A DNA stretch of 64,000 nucleotides from the NCBI GenBank assembly GCA_021811085.1, contig JAJZPQ010000013.1:16381-80380 (forward strand), written 5' to 3'. This DNA is from Pseudomonadota bacterium (GTDB taxonomy: Bacteria > Pseudomonadota > Gammaproteobacteria > Burkholderiales > SG8-39). The notes beneath the pieces are model-generated. The model searched no databases, was not told the DNA's origin, and saw only the letters and a program-made list of their open reading frames with translations. The translations under genes were made by a program, and so were the position numbers. Below are positions 1 to 17,402 of the stretch, piece by piece; position 1 is the first letter of the stretch; every line of letters begins with the position of its first letter.

Positions 1-1
1 C

Positions 2-1159
<1,158 letters not shown>

Positions 1160-1178
1160 GGCCCCGGAGCGGGGCGGC

Positions 1179-1202
1179 GGAACGCGGACAGCCCCGCGTT
1201 CC
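1179..1202 (+). other. rpoB-rpoC intercistronic hairpin
   Basis: A perfect 9-bp stem (GGAACGCGG, then its complement CCGCGTTCC) with a 6-base loop lies between rpoB and rpoC. No U-run follows, so it is unlikely to terminate transcription. It could be a processing or stability structure in the rpoBC message. It is a small structure in GC-rich DNA and could be fortuitous. Confidence 0.3.
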
Positions 1203-1271
1203 ATGCCGCGCCGATTCGCGGCGATTGTGAATTTTGGTTTTTAGGTGCATCACGCCACTGTGGAGTGAAAG

Positions 1272-5471
<4,200 letters not shown>

Positions 5472-5492
5472 TCTCGGTGTAATCGCGGCAAC

Positions 5493-5527
5493 AAAAAAGC
5501 CGGCATTTGTGCCGGCTTTTTTGTTTT
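5493..5527. terminator. Bidirectional intrinsic terminator after rpoC
   Basis: The inverted repeat AAAAAAGCCGGCA ... TGCCGGCTTTTTT, with a 3-4-base loop, sits 21 bases after the rpoC stop. It has an A-run on one side and a T-run (TTTTTTGTTTT) on the other, so it can work as a Rho-independent terminator for rpoC on the plus strand. It can also serve the convergent flavin reductase gene on the minus strand. The same AAGCCGGC arms recur in the rplQ terminator. Confidence 0.93.
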
Positions 5528-5663
5528 AGGGACCGCCCGCGTCCACAGGAGGGGGTGGGGCCCCTCCGCCCCACCTGGACCTCGCGCGGGCTGTTTCAAG
5601 GCTCGTGCCTCGCGATGCGCCGTGTGCCGGGCAAATGACTGGGGAAGGGACCGCCGGCGCGAA

Positions 5664-6779
5664 TCAGCGCTGGCCGACTTTGGCACCGCGGAAAATGCTT
5701 TCCGCACCGCGCGGCGGCGCGCGCCAGTACTGCTTCGGCGCGCGCAATTCCCCGCCGAGCTCGGCGGCGGCGCGCCAGGCCCAATGCGGCTCATACAGCA
5801 TGCCGCGGGCGAGCGCGACCATGTCGGCGCGGCCGGAGACGATGATGTCTTCGGCCTGCTTGGGCTCGGTGATCAGGCCGACGGCGATGGTCGGAATGCC
5901 GATTTCCTTGCGGATCGCCTCGGCAAACGGAACCTGATACCCGGGGCCGAGCGTAATTTTTTGCCCGGGCGCGAGGCCGCCGCTGGAAGCGTCGATCCAG
6001 TCGCATCCCGCTGCTTTGAGTCGCCGCGCGAACTCGATCGACTGCGCCAGATCCCAGCCGCCCTCGATCCAGTCGCTGGCCGAGATGCGCACACCCAGCG
6101 GTTTTGCTGCGGGCCAGACCGCGCGCACCGCGGCGAACACTTCCAACGGAAAGCGCATGCGGTTTTCCAGCGATCCGCCGTAGCTGTCGCCGCGCCGGTT
6201 GGACAAGGGCGAGAGGAATTCATGCAGCAGGTAGCCGTGCGCCGCGTGCAGTTCGATCGCATCGATGCCGAGGCGCGTGCTGCGCTGCGCCGCCTGCACG
6301 AAGGCCTCGCGTACGCGCGCGAGATCCGCGGCATTCATTTCCCGCGGCGCCGGTTCGGCCTCCGAGAACGCTAGTGCCGAGGGGGCGATCGGCTCCCAAC
6401 CGCCGGCCTCGCGCGCGATCAGCTTGCCCCCGTCCCAGGGCGCGTAGCTCGATGCCTTGCGCCCGGCATGGGCCAGCTGGATTGCCAGCGGCGTCTCGGC
6501 ATGCTGGCGCAGCGCAGTCAGCACGTGGCGCAAGGCGCTTTCGTTTTCGTCCGAGTAAAGCCCGAGGCAGGCCGGCGTGATGCGGCCGATTGCCTCGACC
6601 GCAGTCGCTTCGATGCACAGCAGCCCGACACCGCCCAGCGCGAGCTGGCCCAGATGGATCAGGTGCCAGTCACTGGCGTTGCCTTCGGTCGCCGAGTACT
6701 GGCACATGGGCGAAACCATGATGCGGTTTGGAAGTTGCAGTTCACGCAGCTTAAGCGGTTGGAACAAAGCGCTGGTCAC
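5664..6779 (-). CDS. NADH:flavin oxidoreductase, old yellow enzyme family (YqjM/XenA class)
   Basis: A 371-residue FMN-dependent TIM-barrel ene-reductase. The N-terminus reads [20 protein letters not shown] and is followed by CQYSA; Cys26 is the FMN-tuning cysteine typical of the YqjM/XenA 'thermophilic-like' OYE class. Other family landmarks are [10 protein letters not shown], the substrate-binding [14 protein letters not shown] and the [18 protein letters not shown] segment. Members reduce activated C=C bonds of enones, nitro compounds and similar electrophiles with NAD(P)H in the cytosol. The start is GTG at 6779, with AAGGA upstream; no in-frame ATG lies near. It is convergent with rpoC and divergent from ackA, an unusual guest between rpoC and rpsL. 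The physiological substrate cannot be told. Confidence 0.93.
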   Translation of the reverse strand: MTSALFQPLKLRELQLPNRIMVSPMCQYSATEGNASDWHLIHLGQLALGGVGLLCIEATAVEAIGRITPACLGLYSDENESALRHVLTALRQHAETPLAIQLAHAGRKASSYAPWDGGKLIAREAGGWEPIAPSALAFSEAEPAPREMNAADLARVREAFVQAAQRSTRLGIDAIELHAAHGYLLHEFLSPLSNRRGDSYGGSLENRMRFPLEVFAAVRAVWPAAKPLGVRISASDWIEGGWDLAQSIEFARRLKAAGCDWIDASSGGLAPGQKITLGPGYQVPFAEAIRKEIGIPTIAVGLITEPKQAEDIIVSGRADMVALARGMLYEPHWAWRAAAELGGELRAPKQYWRAPPRGAESIFRGAKVGQR

Positions 6780-7087
6780 GGGAGGTCCTTTTGTTGATCG
6801 GAATCAAATGGGGGTGTCAATCGGGGTGCAGTATTGTAGGGTAATGCGCAGAATGCTCGCGTCGGACATTCGCACAATCGATGCGTCTGCGTCAAGAGCA
6901 ATCGTGCCCTGGGCCCGCATATGCGGCAGGCCTTCGCTCACGTGATCCGGTCGCGAGAATTCTTGCGCTGGTGTGCATGGATGTATGAACTGCAGACACA
7001 GTTTCAATCGAGCGCTGGTCTACGTTGCTGTGGCGAACGGCAAAATCACGGGCGCTGCGAGGCGGGGGCGCGTCCCGGCGAGCTGTC
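6780..7087. other. Divergent intergenic region between the OYE gene and ackA
   Basis: This 308-base stretch holds no supported gene. It contains the divergent upstream regions of the flavin reductase (minus) and ackA (plus). On the minus strand a TTGACA hexamer lies about 40 bases before the GTG start, but it has only a weak -10 partner, so no promoter is called. No long repeat or RNA motif was recognised. Confidence 0.5.
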
Positions 7088-8278
7088 ATGGCTGACGCAA
7101 TCCTGGTATTGAACGCAGGTTCATCGAGCCTCAAATTCTCGGTGTTTCTCGACCGGGAAGGGAGCGCTCCGCAACTCGAATTGCGCGGCCAGATCGAAGG
7201 CCTTTTCACCAAACCGCGCTTCAGCGCACGCGCTGCAAGCGGGGCCAGACTCGCCGAAGAAGACCTCGGCAGCGCGGCGCAACCGGGGCATGAGGGCGCC
7301 GCGCACTTTCTGCTCGGCTGGCTGGAGCAGCGGCTTGGGGGACGGCGCCTGCTGGCGGCCGGCCATCGCGTAGTCCACGGCGGGCGGGAGTTTTCCGCGC
7401 CGGTGCGGGTGAATGCGGCAGTGCTGACGGCGCTCGAGCGGCTGGTGCCGCTCGCGCCGCTGCATCAGCCGCATAACCTCGCCGCCATCCGCGCGGTGGC
7501 CGCGCGTGCGCCCGAGCTCACCCAGGTGGCCTGCTTCGATACGGCCTTCCACACGGCGCAGCCGCAGCTGGCCCAGGCATTTGCGTTGCCGCGGCGCCTG
7601 ACCGAAGCCGGGCTGCGCCGCTATGGCTTCCACGGATTGTCCTACGAATACATCGCGCAGATGCTGCCTTCGATCGATGCGCGTGCCGCCTCCGGCCGCA
7701 CCGTGGTCGCGCATCTGGGCAACGGCGCGAGCATGTGCGCTATCGCAGCCGGCAAGAGTGCGGCCAGCACCATGGGATTCACTGCGCTGGACGGTTTGCC
7801 GATGGGAACGCGCTGCGGCGCGATCGATCCGGGCGTGCTGCTATACCTGCTCGAGCACGAGGGCATGGATGCACGCGGCCTGGAAAAGCTGCTCTACCAT
7901 GAGTCGGGACTGCTGGGCGTTTCCGGCATATCGAGCGACATGCGCGCGCTGCTCGACAGCCGCGATGCGCATGCGGCCGATGCCGTCGATCTGTTCGTCT
8001 ACCGCATCGTGCGCGAACTCGGCTCCCTTGCCGCCGCGCTCGGCGGGCTGGATGCGCCGGTGTTCACCGCGGGCATAGGCGAGAACGCGCCGGCTATCCG
8101 CGCGCGCGTGTGTCGCGCAGTGGCCTGGCTTGGCATCGAACTCGATGACTCCGCCAATTCAGCCGGCGGGCCGCGCATCAGCCGCAGCGGCAGTCCGGCC
8201 TCTGCCTGGGTGCTGCCGACCAACGAGGAACTCATGATCGCCCTGCAAACGCGTGCGGCGCTGGGTGCCGGCCGCTAG
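7088..8278 (+). CDS. ackA: Acetate kinase
   Basis: A 396-residue acetate kinase (ATP + acetate to ADP + acetyl phosphate), of the usual length of about 400. It has the ASKHA-fold signatures: the N-terminal phosphate loop LVLNAGSSSLKF, HRVVHGG, FDTAFH, YGFHGLSYEY, HLGNGASMCAI, the GLPMGTRCGAIDPG segment and GIGENAPAIRARV near the C-terminus. The frame is open for 21 codons upstream, but ATG 7088 gives the canonical MADAILVLNAGSSS start. The usual partner, phosphotransacetylase, is not adjacent. A decayed MaoC fragment that resembles the N-terminus of MaoC-phosphotransacetylase fusions lies far away, at 35422. The gene sits between rpoC and rpsL, which is not its common location. Confidence 0.95.
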   Translation: MADAILVLNAGSSSLKFSVFLDREGSAPQLELRGQIEGLFTKPRFSARAASGARLAEEDLGSAAQPGHEGAAHFLLGWLEQRLGGRRLLAAGHRVVHGGREFSAPVRVNAAVLTALERLVPLAPLHQPHNLAAIRAVAARAPELTQVACFDTAFHTAQPQLAQAFALPRRLTEAGLRRYGFHGLSYEYIAQMLPSIDARAASGRTVVAHLGNGASMCAIAAGKSAASTMGFTALDGLPMGTRCGAIDPGVLLYLLEHEGMDARGLEKLLYHESGLLGVSGISSDMRALLDSRDAHAADAVDLFVYRIVRELGSLAAALGGLDAPVFTAGIGENAPAIRARVCRAVAWLGIELDDSANSAGGPRISRSGSPASAWVLPTNEELMIALQTRAALGAGR

Positions 8279-8373
8279 TCGCGCGGCGGCTTCAAATCGA
8301 GGGGGCTGGCGGGAGCTTCGCGCTCGCCGGAAGCCAACAGCCGACCAGCGCGTGCGCCAGAGGCGTTAACCAG

Positions 8374-8403
8374 TTGACTCTGCCTTGATTTTGTTTGTAT
8401 AAT
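8374..8403 (+). promoter_or_regulatory. Sigma-70 promoter of the str operon
   Basis: TTGACT (8374-8379) and a perfect TATAAT (8398-8403) are separated by 18 bases, upstream of rpsL. Transcription would start near 8410, giving a leader of about 65 bases before the rpsL ATG. This is the best promoter match in the window. It would let the str-S10-spc block be transcribed independently of rpoBC, from which it is separated by a terminator. Confidence 0.85.
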
Positions 8404-8476
8404 CCTGCCTCTTTGCGATACCCGGGGCGGCCAGAGCTAGAACGGTCGTCCCGATTTCATTTCGGAACGTCAAAAA

Positions 8477-8854
8477 ATGCCAACAATTAATCAGTTAGTG
8501 CACACCCCACGCGTGCGCACCAAAGCCAAGAGCAAGGTGCCTGCGCTCGGAAATTCGCCGCAAAAGCGCGGCGTATGCACGCGCGTGTACACCACCACTC
8601 CGAAAAAGCCGAACTCGGCGCTGCGCAAGGTGGCGAAGGTGCGCCTCACCAACGGCTTCGAGGTCATCAGCTACATCGGCGGCGAAGGCCACAACCTGCA
8701 GGAGCACTCGGTGGTGCTGATCCGCGGCGGCCGGGTAAAAGACCTGCCGGGCGTGCGCTACCACATGGTGCGCGGCAGTCTGGATACGCAGGGCGTGAAG
8801 GATCGCAAGCAAAGCCGTTCCAAGTACGGCGCCAAGAAACCAAAGGCCGCGTAG
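8477..8854 (+). CDS. rpsL: 30S ribosomal protein S12
   Basis: A 125-residue S12, part of the decoding centre of the small subunit. The conserved [12 protein letters not shown] and [16 protein letters not shown] segments are intact. Lys43 and Lys88, the residues altered in streptomycin-resistant mutants of other bacteria, are both the wild-type lysine. It is the first gene of the str operon (rpsL-rpsG-fusA-tuf), behind a strong promoter. Length and sequence are ordinary for betaproteobacteria. Confidence 0.99.
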   Translation: MPTINQLVHTPRVRTKAKSKVPALGNSPQKRGVCTRVYTTTPKKPNSALRKVAKVRLTNGFEVISYIGGEGHNLQEHSVVLIRGGRVKDLPGVRYHMVRGSLDTQGVKDRKQSRSKYGAKKPKAA

Positions 8855-8902
8855 CAGCCTGAACCCAAAGCCGCTTGGCGGCTTTACCAGTGGCCTGCGT
8901 AG

Positions 8903-9400
<498 letters not shown>

Positions 9401-9526
9401 GCGCACCGGACTTCAGGGAATATAGACCGAATTTTCGACTTAACTCACTGCCAGCATTGATTGGCCCGGCCAGACATGTATCTGGCGGCCGCATTCAGGC
9501 AGTCAAAGGTTTTTAAGGTTCTTACC

Positions 9527-11620
<2,094 letters not shown>

Positions 11621-11632
11621 ACGGGAACGATC

Positions 11633-12823
11633 ATGTCAAAAGCTAAATTTGAGCGCACGAAGCCGCACGTGAACGTAGGGACGATAGGGCACGTGGACCA
11701 TGGGAAGACGACGCTGACGGCGGCGATCACGTTGGTGATGAGCAGGAAGTTTGGTGGAGAGGCGAAGGCCTACGACCAGATTGACTCGGCGCCGGAGGAG
11801 AAGGCGCGGGGGATCACGATCAACACGGCGCACGTGGAATACGAGACGACGAAGCGGCACTATGCGCACGTGGACTGCCCGGGTCATGCGGACTACATCA
11901 AGAACATGATTACGGGTGCGGCGCAGATGGACGGGGCGATTCTGGTGGTATCGGCCGCGGACGGTCCGATGCCGCAGACGCGGGAACACATTCTGCTGGC
12001 GCGGCAGGTCGGTGTGCCTTACATCATTGTTTACATGAACAAAGCTGACTTGGTGGACGACAAGGAGCTGCTCGAGCTGGTGGAGATGGAAGTGCGCGAG
12101 CTCTTGTCCAAGTACGAGTTTCCTGGCGACGACACGCCGATCATCATCGGCTCGGCCCTGAAGGCGCTCGAAGGCGACAAGAGCGACATGGGCGAGGGCT
12201 CGATATTCAAGCTGGCCGATGCGCTGGATTCGTACATTCCTGAGCCCAAGCGGGCGATCGACGGTCCGTTCCTGATGCCGGTGGAGGACGTGTTCTCGAT
12301 CTCCGGGCGCGGCACGGTGGTGACCGGGCGGGTGGAGCGCGGGATCGTGAAGGTGGGCGAAGAAATCGAGATCGTGGGTCTGAAGCCGACGCTGAAGACG
12401 GTGTGCACGGGCGTGGAGATGTTCAGGAAGCTCCTGGACCAGGGTCAGGCGGGGGACAACATCGGGGTGCTCCTCAGAGGCACCAAGCGCGAGGAAGTCG
12501 AGCGCGGGCAGGTGTTGGCCAAGCCGGCGAGCATCACGCCGCACACGAAGTTCGAGTGCGAGGTGTACATCCTGTCCAAGGACGAGGGCGGGCGGCACAC
12601 GCCGTTCTTCCCGGGGTACCGGCCGCAGTTTTATTTCCGCACGACGGACGTGACCGGGAGCTGCGAGCTGCCGGCGGGGGTGGAGATGGTGATGCCTGGG
12701 GACAACGTGAAGATGGTGGTGACGCTGATTGCGCCGATCGCGATGGAGCAGGGCTTGCGCTTTGCGATCCGCGAGGGCGGGCGCACGGTCGGTGCCGGTG
12801 TGGTTGCCAAGGTGATCGAGTAA
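11633..12823 (+). CDS. tuf: Elongation factor Tu
   Basis: A 396-residue EF-Tu that delivers aminoacyl-tRNA to the ribosome. G1 GHVDHGKT is at residues 19-26, followed by DCPGHADY (G3) and NKAD (G4); domains 2 and 3 are complete to GVVAKVIE. It lies 12 bases after fusA. Codon choice is odd for this window: glycine is very often GGG and threonine or valine ACG or GTG, whereas flanking ribosomal genes favour GGC and ACC. The bias is strongest in roughly the first 130 codons and the last 130, with a more ordinary middle. Betaproteobacteria usually carry a second tuf before the rpoBC region, outside this window, so gene conversion between copies is possible. Confidence 0.98.
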   Translation: MSKAKFERTKPHVNVGTIGHVDHGKTTLTAAITLVMSRKFGGEAKAYDQIDSAPEEKARGITINTAHVEYETTKRHYAHVDCPGHADYIKNMITGAAQMDGAILVVSAADGPMPQTREHILLARQVGVPYIIVYMNKADLVDDKELLELVEMEVRELLSKYEFPGDDTPIIIGSALKALEGDKSDMGEGSIFKLADALDSYIPEPKRAIDGPFLMPVEDVFSISGRGTVVTGRVERGIVKVGEEIEIVGLKPTLKTVCTGVEMFRKLLDQGQAGDNIGVLLRGTKREEVERGQVLAKPASITPHTKFECEVYILSKDEGGRHTPFFPGYRPQFYFRTTDVTGSCELPAGVEMVMPGDNVKMVVTLIAPIAMEQGLRFAIREGGRTVGAGVVAKVIE

Positions 12824-12854
12824 GGATTAGAGACTGGAGTCTCAAAGGACAAAT

Positions 12855-13163
12855 ATGCAAAGCACGAAAATCAGGATTCGACTCAAGGCGTTCGACTACC
12901 GTCTGATCGATCAGTCGGCGCTGGAGATCGTTGACACCGCGAAGCGCACCGGCGCCGTGGTCAAGGGCCCCGTGCCCCTGCCCACCCGCATCGAGCGCTT
13001 CGACGTGCTGCGTTCACCGCACGTGAACAAGACCTCGCGCGACCAGTTCGAGATCCGTACGCACCTGCGGCTGATGGATATTATCGACCCCACCGACAAG
13101 ACCGTGGACGCGCTGATGAAGCTGGACCTGCCGGCCGGGGTGGACGTGGAGATCAAGCTGTAG
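12855..13163 (+). CDS. rpsJ: 30S ribosomal protein S10 (NusE)
   Basis: A 102-residue S10, which serves in the 30S head and, as NusE, couples NusG and antitermination complexes to the ribosome. The sequence begins [19 protein letters not shown], and the conserved [19 protein letters not shown] loop is intact. It is the first gene of the S10 operon, only 31 bases after tuf, with no terminator between them, so str and S10 are probably read as one unit. A 100-base gap separates it from rplC. Confidence 0.99.
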   Translation: MQSTKIRIRLKAFDYRLIDQSALEIVDTAKRTGAVVKGPVPLPTRIERFDVLRSPHVNKTSRDQFEIRTHLRLMDIIDPTDKTVDALMKLDLPAGVDVEIKL

Positions 13164-13263
13164 CGTTTGACCGTAATGCCGCGCGCACCGGCAAATAAAT
13201 GCCGGGCGCGATGGATAATGGCCGGCCAATTGTAGTCGGTGCCTTTTAACGAAGGGAAAGAAG

Positions 13264-13947
13264 ATGAGCTTAGGATTAGTCGGTCGCAAGGTCGGCATGA
13301 CCCGCGTATTCACGGACGACGGTGATTCCGTCCCGGTGACCGTGGTGGACGTGTCCGACAACCGCGTGACCCAGATTAAGACCGCCAAGACCGACGGCTA
13401 TGCCGCGGTGCAGGTGACTTTCGGCAAACGCCGCCCCGTGCGCGTGAACAAATCGGCTGCCGGCCATTTCGCCAAGGCCGCGGTCGAAGCCGGCCACACG
13501 CTGAAGGAATTCCGCGTCACCGAAGAGCAGCTCGCCAGCCTCAAGGTCGGCGGCAAGGTCGGCGTGGACCTGTTTCAGGTGGGGCAAATGGTGGACGTGA
13601 CGGGAACCTCGCAGGGCAAGGGTTTCTCCGGCGTCATCAAGCGCCATCATTTTTCCTCCAACCGCGCCAGCCACGGCAATTCGCGCTCGCATAACACACC
13701 CGGTTCGACCGGGCAGGCGCAGGATCCGGGCCGCGTGTTCCCGGGCAAGCGCATGGCGGGCCAACTCGGCAACGTCAAGCGCACCACGCAGGGCCTGGAG
13801 ATTGTGCGCATCGATGCCGAGCGCCAGCTGCTGCTGATCAAGGGCTCGGTCCCGGGCAGCAAGGGCGGCGATTTGCTGGTGCATCCGGCCGCCAGGGCGC
13901 GCGCGAAGAAAGTCGCCGCAGCGCCGGCCAAGGGAGGTAAGAAATAA
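13264..13947 (+). CDS. rplC: 50S ribosomal protein L3
   Basis: A 227-residue L3, an early 23S rRNA-binding assembly protein whose central loop reaches toward the peptidyl transferase centre. The glutamine N5-methylated by PrmB in other proteobacteria is recognisable in [20 protein letters not shown]. The protein is about 18 residues longer than E. coli L3 owing to a basic Ala/Lys tail ([16 protein letters not shown]). Its stop overlaps the rplD start (TAATG), implying translational coupling. Confidence 0.98.
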   Translation: MSLGLVGRKVGMTRVFTDDGDSVPVTVVDVSDNRVTQIKTAKTDGYAAVQVTFGKRRPVRVNKSAAGHFAKAAVEAGHTLKEFRVTEEQLASLKVGGKVGVDLFQVGQMVDVTGTSQGKGFSGVIKRHHFSSNRASHGNSRSHNTPGSTGQAQDPGRVFPGKRMAGQLGNVKRTTQGLEIVRIDAERQLLLIKGSVPGSKGGDLLVHPAARARAKKVAAAPAKGGKK

Positions 13948-14570
13948 TGGATCTGAAACTCATAGACGCCAAAGGTCAAGCGGCCTCCACCATGGCCGCC
14001 TCGGACGCGCTGTTCGGGCGCGACTACAACGAACCGCTGATCCATCAGGTGGTGACGGCTTATCAGGCCAATGCACGCCAGGGTACGCGCGCGCAGAAGG
14101 GCCGCAGCGAAATCGCCAAATCTACGCGTAAGCCCTGGCGCCAGAAGGGCACCGGCCGCGCGCGTGCCGGTATGGCCTCGAGCCCGCTGTGGCGCGGCGG
14201 CGGCAGGATCTTCCCGTCCAGCCCGGAGGAGAATTTCACGCAAAAGCTGAACCGCAAGATGTATCGTGCGGGCGTCGCGTCGATTCTGTCGCAGCTCGCG
14301 CGCGAGGACCGCTTGAAGGTGGTCGAGAGCTTCGTCGTGGAAGCGCCGAAGACCAAGCTGTTCCTGCAGAAGGTGACCGACATGGGCGTCGCCGATTCCC
14401 TGCTGCTGATCACCGACGAGCTCGACGACAATCTGATCCTGTCCTCGAGAAACCTGCCCAACGTGCTGGTGCTGGAAGTGGCCGAGGCCGACCCGGTGTC
14501 GCTGATCCGCTACCAGAACGTGATCCTGACCCGCAAGGCGGTCAGCAAATTCGAGGAGATGCTGGGATGA
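13947..14570 (+). CDS. rplD: 50S ribosomal protein L4
   Basis: A 207-residue L4, which lines the exit tunnel; in E. coli it also autoregulates the S10 operon through its leader RNA. The extended tunnel loop is present ([19 protein letters not shown] followed by PLWRGGG). The ATG overlaps the rplC stop by one base and has GGAGG upstream within rplC. The stop overlaps the rplW start in an ATGA arrangement. No E. coli-type S10 leader was recognised upstream of rpsJ, so L4 autoregulation is not evident here. Confidence 0.98.
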   Translation: MDLKLIDAKGQAASTMAASDALFGRDYNEPLIHQVVTAYQANARQGTRAQKGRSEIAKSTRKPWRQKGTGRARAGMASSPLWRGGGRIFPSSPEENFTQKLNRKMYRAGVASILSQLAREDRLKVVESFVVEAPKTKLFLQKVTDMGVADSLLLITDELDDNLILSSRNLPNVLVLEVAEADPVSLIRYQNVILTRKAVSKFEEMLG

Positions 14571-14908
14571 ACGCGCCACAAACGAGCAAGACCCCGGCGA
14601 AACCTGCAGTGAAAAACCCGCAACGCCTGATGCAGGTGCTGCTCGCGCCGCAGGTGTCGGAAAAGAGCACCTTCGTCGCCGAGAAGAACGAGCAAGTGGT
14701 GTTCCGCGTTGTCGGCAATGCGACCAAACCTGAAATCAAGGCCGCGGTCGAGCTGCTGTTCAAGGTCGAAGTCGAAAGCGTGCAGGTCGCCAACGTCAAG
14801 GGCAAGCAAAAGCGCTTCGGCAAGCTCTCCGGCCGGCGCAAAGACTGGAAAAAGGCATATGTATGCCTGAAGCCCGGCCAGGAAATCAACTTTCACGCGG
14901 CGGAGTAG
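14567..14908 (+). CDS. rplW: 50S ribosomal protein L23
   Basis: A 113-residue L23, the docking protein at the tunnel exit for trigger factor, SRP and SecYEG. The docking segment [11 protein letters not shown] is present, with Glu32 corresponding to the trigger-factor contact residue of E. coli L23 (Glu18). The start is the ATG overlapping the rplD stop (ATGA). This gives an N-terminal extension of about 14 residues ([17 protein letters not shown]) relative to E. coli. Translation is probably coupled to rplD. Confidence 0.97.
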   Translation: MNAPQTSKTPAKPAVKNPQRLMQVLLAPQVSEKSTFVAEKNEQVVFRVVGNATKPEIKAAVELLFKVEVESVQVANVKGKQKRFGKLSGRRKDWKKAYVCLKPGQEINFHAAE

Positions 14909-14911
14909 AAC

Positions 14912-15739
14912 ATGGCACTCGTCAAAGTCAAACCCACTTCACCCGGCCGCCGCGCCCTGGTCAAGGTCGTCAACCCCGACCTGCACAAGGGCAAGCCGCA
15001 TGCGCCACTGCTCGAGCCGCAGTCGAAGCGCGCCGGACGCAACAGCAGCGGCCACATCACCATGCGCCATCAGGGCGGTGGCCACAAGCAGCATTATCGA
15101 ATTGTCGATTTCAAGCGCGCCAAGGACGGCATCGTGGCCAAGGTCGAGCGTCTGGAATACGATCCCAACCGCAGCGCCAACCTGGCGTTGCTGTGCTACA
15201 CCGACGGCGAGCGCCGCTACATCATTGCCCCCAAAGGGGTGGCGGTGGGCGCGCAGCTCATGTCCGGCGCGGAAGCGCCGATCAAGCCGGGCAATACGCT
15301 GCCGCTGCGCAATATCCCGGTAGGCACCACCGTGCACTGCGTTGAGATGCTGCCCGGCAAGGGCGCGCAGATCGCGCGCGCGGCGGGCACTTCGGTGCAG
15401 TTGCTCGCGCGCGAAGGCAGCTACGCCCAGCTGCGCCTGCGCTCGGGTGAGGTGCGTAAAGTGCATATCGAATGCCGCGCCACCATCGGTGAGGTCGGCA
15501 ACGAAGAGCATTCGCTGGAATCGGTAGGCAAGGCCGGCCGCATGCGCTGGCGCGGCGTGCGCCCGACGGTGCGCGGCGTCGCGATGAACCCGATCGATCA
15601 CCCGCACGGCGGTGGCGAAGGCAAGACTGCCGCCGGCCGGCATCCGGTCAGCCCCTGGGGCACGCTCACCAAGGGCTATCGCACGCGCAAGAACAAACGC
15701 ACCAGCGGCATGATCATCAATCGCCGTAACAAGAAATAG
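14912..15739 (+). CDS. rplB: 50S ribosomal protein L2
   Basis: A 275-residue L2, required for 30S-50S association and for a competent peptidyl transferase centre. The universally conserved [12 protein letters not shown] motif is present, with H230 and H232 matching the conserved histidines near the catalytic centre. The C-terminus is the usual basic tail, [12 protein letters not shown]. It starts three bases after the rplW stop and is followed 10 bases later by rpsS. Confidence 0.99.
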   Translation: MALVKVKPTSPGRRALVKVVNPDLHKGKPHAPLLEPQSKRAGRNSSGHITMRHQGGGHKQHYRIVDFKRAKDGIVAKVERLEYDPNRSANLALLCYTDGERRYIIAPKGVAVGAQLMSGAEAPIKPGNTLPLRNIPVGTTVHCVEMLPGKGAQIARAAGTSVQLLAREGSYAQLRLRSGEVRKVHIECRATIGEVGNEEHSLESVGKAGRMRWRGVRPTVRGVAMNPIDHPHGGGEGKTAAGRHPVSPWGTLTKGYRTRKNKRTSGMIINRRNKK

Positions 15740-15749
15740 AGGATAGGAC

Positions 15750-16064
15750 ATGGGACGTTCAGTCAAGAAAGGCCCGTTCGTTGACCACCATCTGGTGGAC
15801 AAGGTGGAAAAGGTGCGCGGCAGCGGCGACAAGCGCCCGATCAAGACCTGGTCGCGCCGCTCCACCATCCTGCCGGATTTCGTCGGCCTGACCATCGCTG
15901 TGCATAACGGCAAGCAGCACATCCCGGTCTATATTTCCGAGAACATGGTGGGTCATAAGCTCGGCGAGTTCGCGCTCACCCGCACGTTCAAGGGCCACTC
16001 GGCCGATAGAAAAGTCGCAGCGCCCGGCGGCGGGACTCCCGCGCCGGCTGCGGCGAAGAAATAG
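15750..16064 (+). CDS. rpsS: 30S ribosomal protein S19
   Basis: A 104-residue S19, which binds 16S rRNA with S13 in the 30S head. It begins [19 protein letters not shown] and contains the conserved [20 protein letters not shown] segment. The C-terminus is about 12 residues longer than in E. coli and ends in a low-complexity [15 protein letters not shown] tail, in line with tails on several other ribosomal proteins here. AGGATAGG lies just upstream of the ATG. Confidence 0.98.
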   Translation: MGRSVKKGPFVDHHLVDKVEKVRGSGDKRPIKTWSRRSTILPDFVGLTIAVHNGKQHIPVYISENMVGHKLGEFALTRTFKGHSADRKVAAPGGGTPAPAAAKK

Positions 16065-16075
16065 GAGTGACAGCC

Positions 16076-16477
16076 ATGCAAACCAGAGCAAGCTTGCGCG
16101 GTGTCCGCCTGTCGGCGCAGAAGGGACGGCTGGTCGCCGATCTGATCCGCGGCCTCGCGGTGGACAAGGCGCTCAACGTGCTGGCGTTCAGCCCGAAAAA
16201 GGGCGCCAAGATCATCAAGAAAGTGCTGGAATCGGCGATCGCCAATGCCGAGCACAACGACGGCGCGGACATCGACGAGCTGAAAGTGCAGACCATCTAC
16301 GTCGAGCAGGGTGCAGCGCTCAAGCGCTTTCATGCACGTGCCAAAGGGCGCGGCAACCGCATCAACAAGCAGTCCTGCCATATATTCATCACGGTAGGCG
16401 ACGAGGTCAAGGCAAAACGCAGCGCGGCCAAACCTGTAGCCAAAGCACGCGCGGCTGCTGCCGCGGCCAAAAACTAA
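16076..16477 (+). CDS. rplV: 50S ribosomal protein L22
   Basis: A 133-residue L22, whose beta hairpin lines the exit tunnel near the macrolide site. I choose ATG 16076 ([18 protein letters not shown]) over an in-frame GTG at 16067, because AGGAG at 16063-16067 is correctly spaced for the ATG. The [18 protein letters not shown] core is typical. The C-terminus extends about 20 residues past the E. coli end as an Ala/Lys tail ([15 protein letters not shown]). Confidence 0.97.
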   Translation: MQTRASLRGVRLSAQKGRLVADLIRGLAVDKALNVLAFSPKKGAKIIKKVLESAIANAEHNDGADIDELKVQTIYVEQGAALKRFHARAKGRGNRINKQSCHIFITVGDEVKAKRSAAKPVAKARAAAAAAKN

Positions 16478-16486
16478 GGGACAGTC

Positions 16487-17401
16487 ATGGGACAAAAAAT
16501 CCACCCGATCGGTTTCCGCCTCGCAGTCAACAAGAACTGGGGCTCGCGCTGGTTCGCCAACAGCAAGAACTTCGGCGCCATGCTCAACGAAGACCTGAAG
16601 GTACGTGACTATCTGAAGAAGAAGCTTGCGCACGCCTCGGTCGGCCGCGTGGTGATCGAGCGTCCGGCCAAGGACGCGCGCATCACCATCCACAGCGCCC
16701 GCCCGGGCGTGGTCATCGGCAAGAAAGGCGAGGACATCGAGGTGCTCAAGGCCGACCTGCGCAAGATGCTGGGCGTGCAGATGGTGCACGTCAACATCGA
16801 GGAGATCAGAAAGCCCGAGATTGATGCGCAGCTCATCGCCGACTCGATCGCGCAGCAGCTGGAGAAGCGCATCATGTTCCGCCGCGCGATGAAGCGCGCC
16901 ATGCAGAACGCGATGCGCCTCGGCGCGCAGGGCATCAAGATCGCGAGCTCGGGCCGGCTGAACGGCATCGAAATCGCGCGCAACGAGTGGTACCGCGAGG
17001 GCCGCGTGCCCCTGCATACGCTGCGCGCCGACATCGATTACGGTTTCGGCGAAGCCAAGACGACCTATGGCGTGATCGGCATCAAGGTGTGGGTGTACAA
17101 GGGCGAGACCGTGGGCAGGAACGAGCAGCCGGTCGCCGTGCCCGGCTCTGCGCCGGAAGAAATGCCCGCGCCGAAGAAGGTGAGAAAAGCCCCGGCCCCG
17201 GCGGCGAGAACCGAGGCAGCGGCAGCCAAACCAGAAGGCGAGGCGAAGCCCAAGGCAACGACGCGCGCGCGCAAAAAGCCCGCAGCGGCCGATGCGCCCA
17301 ATACCGAAGCTGCGGCCGAGGGATCAACCGGCGAAGCCGCCAAACCCGCAGCCAAGGCCAAGACCACGGTCCGGCGCGTGACGAAGAAGACAGGAGCGTA
17401 A
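16487..17401 (+). CDS. rpsC: 30S ribosomal protein S3 with long Lys/Ala/Pro-rich tail
   Basis: S3 forms the mRNA entry site with S4 and S5. The KH domain ([15 protein letters not shown]) and C-terminal domain ([20 protein letters not shown]) are standard up to about residue 208 ([12 protein letters not shown]). From there the protein continues for about 95 residues, rich in Lys, Ala, Pro, Glu and Thr, with repeated KPA/AAK-like units, reaching 304 residues against 233 in E. coli. The tail is in frame, has no stop, and keeps the GC-rich codon style, so it is a real extension rather than read-through. It resembles histone H1-like or AlgP-like tails. Confidence 0.97.
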   Translation: MGQKIHPIGFRLAVNKNWGSRWFANSKNFGAMLNEDLKVRDYLKKKLAHASVGRVVIERPAKDARITIHSARPGVVIGKKGEDIEVLKADLRKMLGVQMVHVNIEEIRKPEIDAQLIADSIAQQLEKRIMFRRAMKRAMQNAMRLGAQGIKIASSGRLNGIEIARNEWYREGRVPLHTLRADIDYGFGEAKTTYGVIGIKVWVYKGETVGRNEQPVAVPGSAPEEMPAPKKVRKAPAPAARTEAAAAKPEGEAKPKATTRARKKPAAADAPNTEAAAEGSTGEAAKPAAKAKTTVRRVTKKTGA

Positions 17402-17402
17402 G

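Noticed and set aside
5536..5591. Imperfect GC-rich palindrome (CCCGCG...CGCGGG) after the rpoC terminator
   Set aside because: It is interrupted by mismatches, lacks a U-run, and the neighbouring bidirectional terminator already explains both gene ends.
12831..12854. S10-type autoregulatory leader before rpsJ
   Set aside because: The tuf-rpsJ gap is only 31 bases, too short for an E. coli-like S10 leader; none seen.
13164..13263. Possible promoter (TTGACC) in the rpsJ-rplC gap
   Set aside because: No acceptable -10 hexamer at 16-18 bases; the nearest TAAATG or GATAAT lies too far away or lacks a -35.
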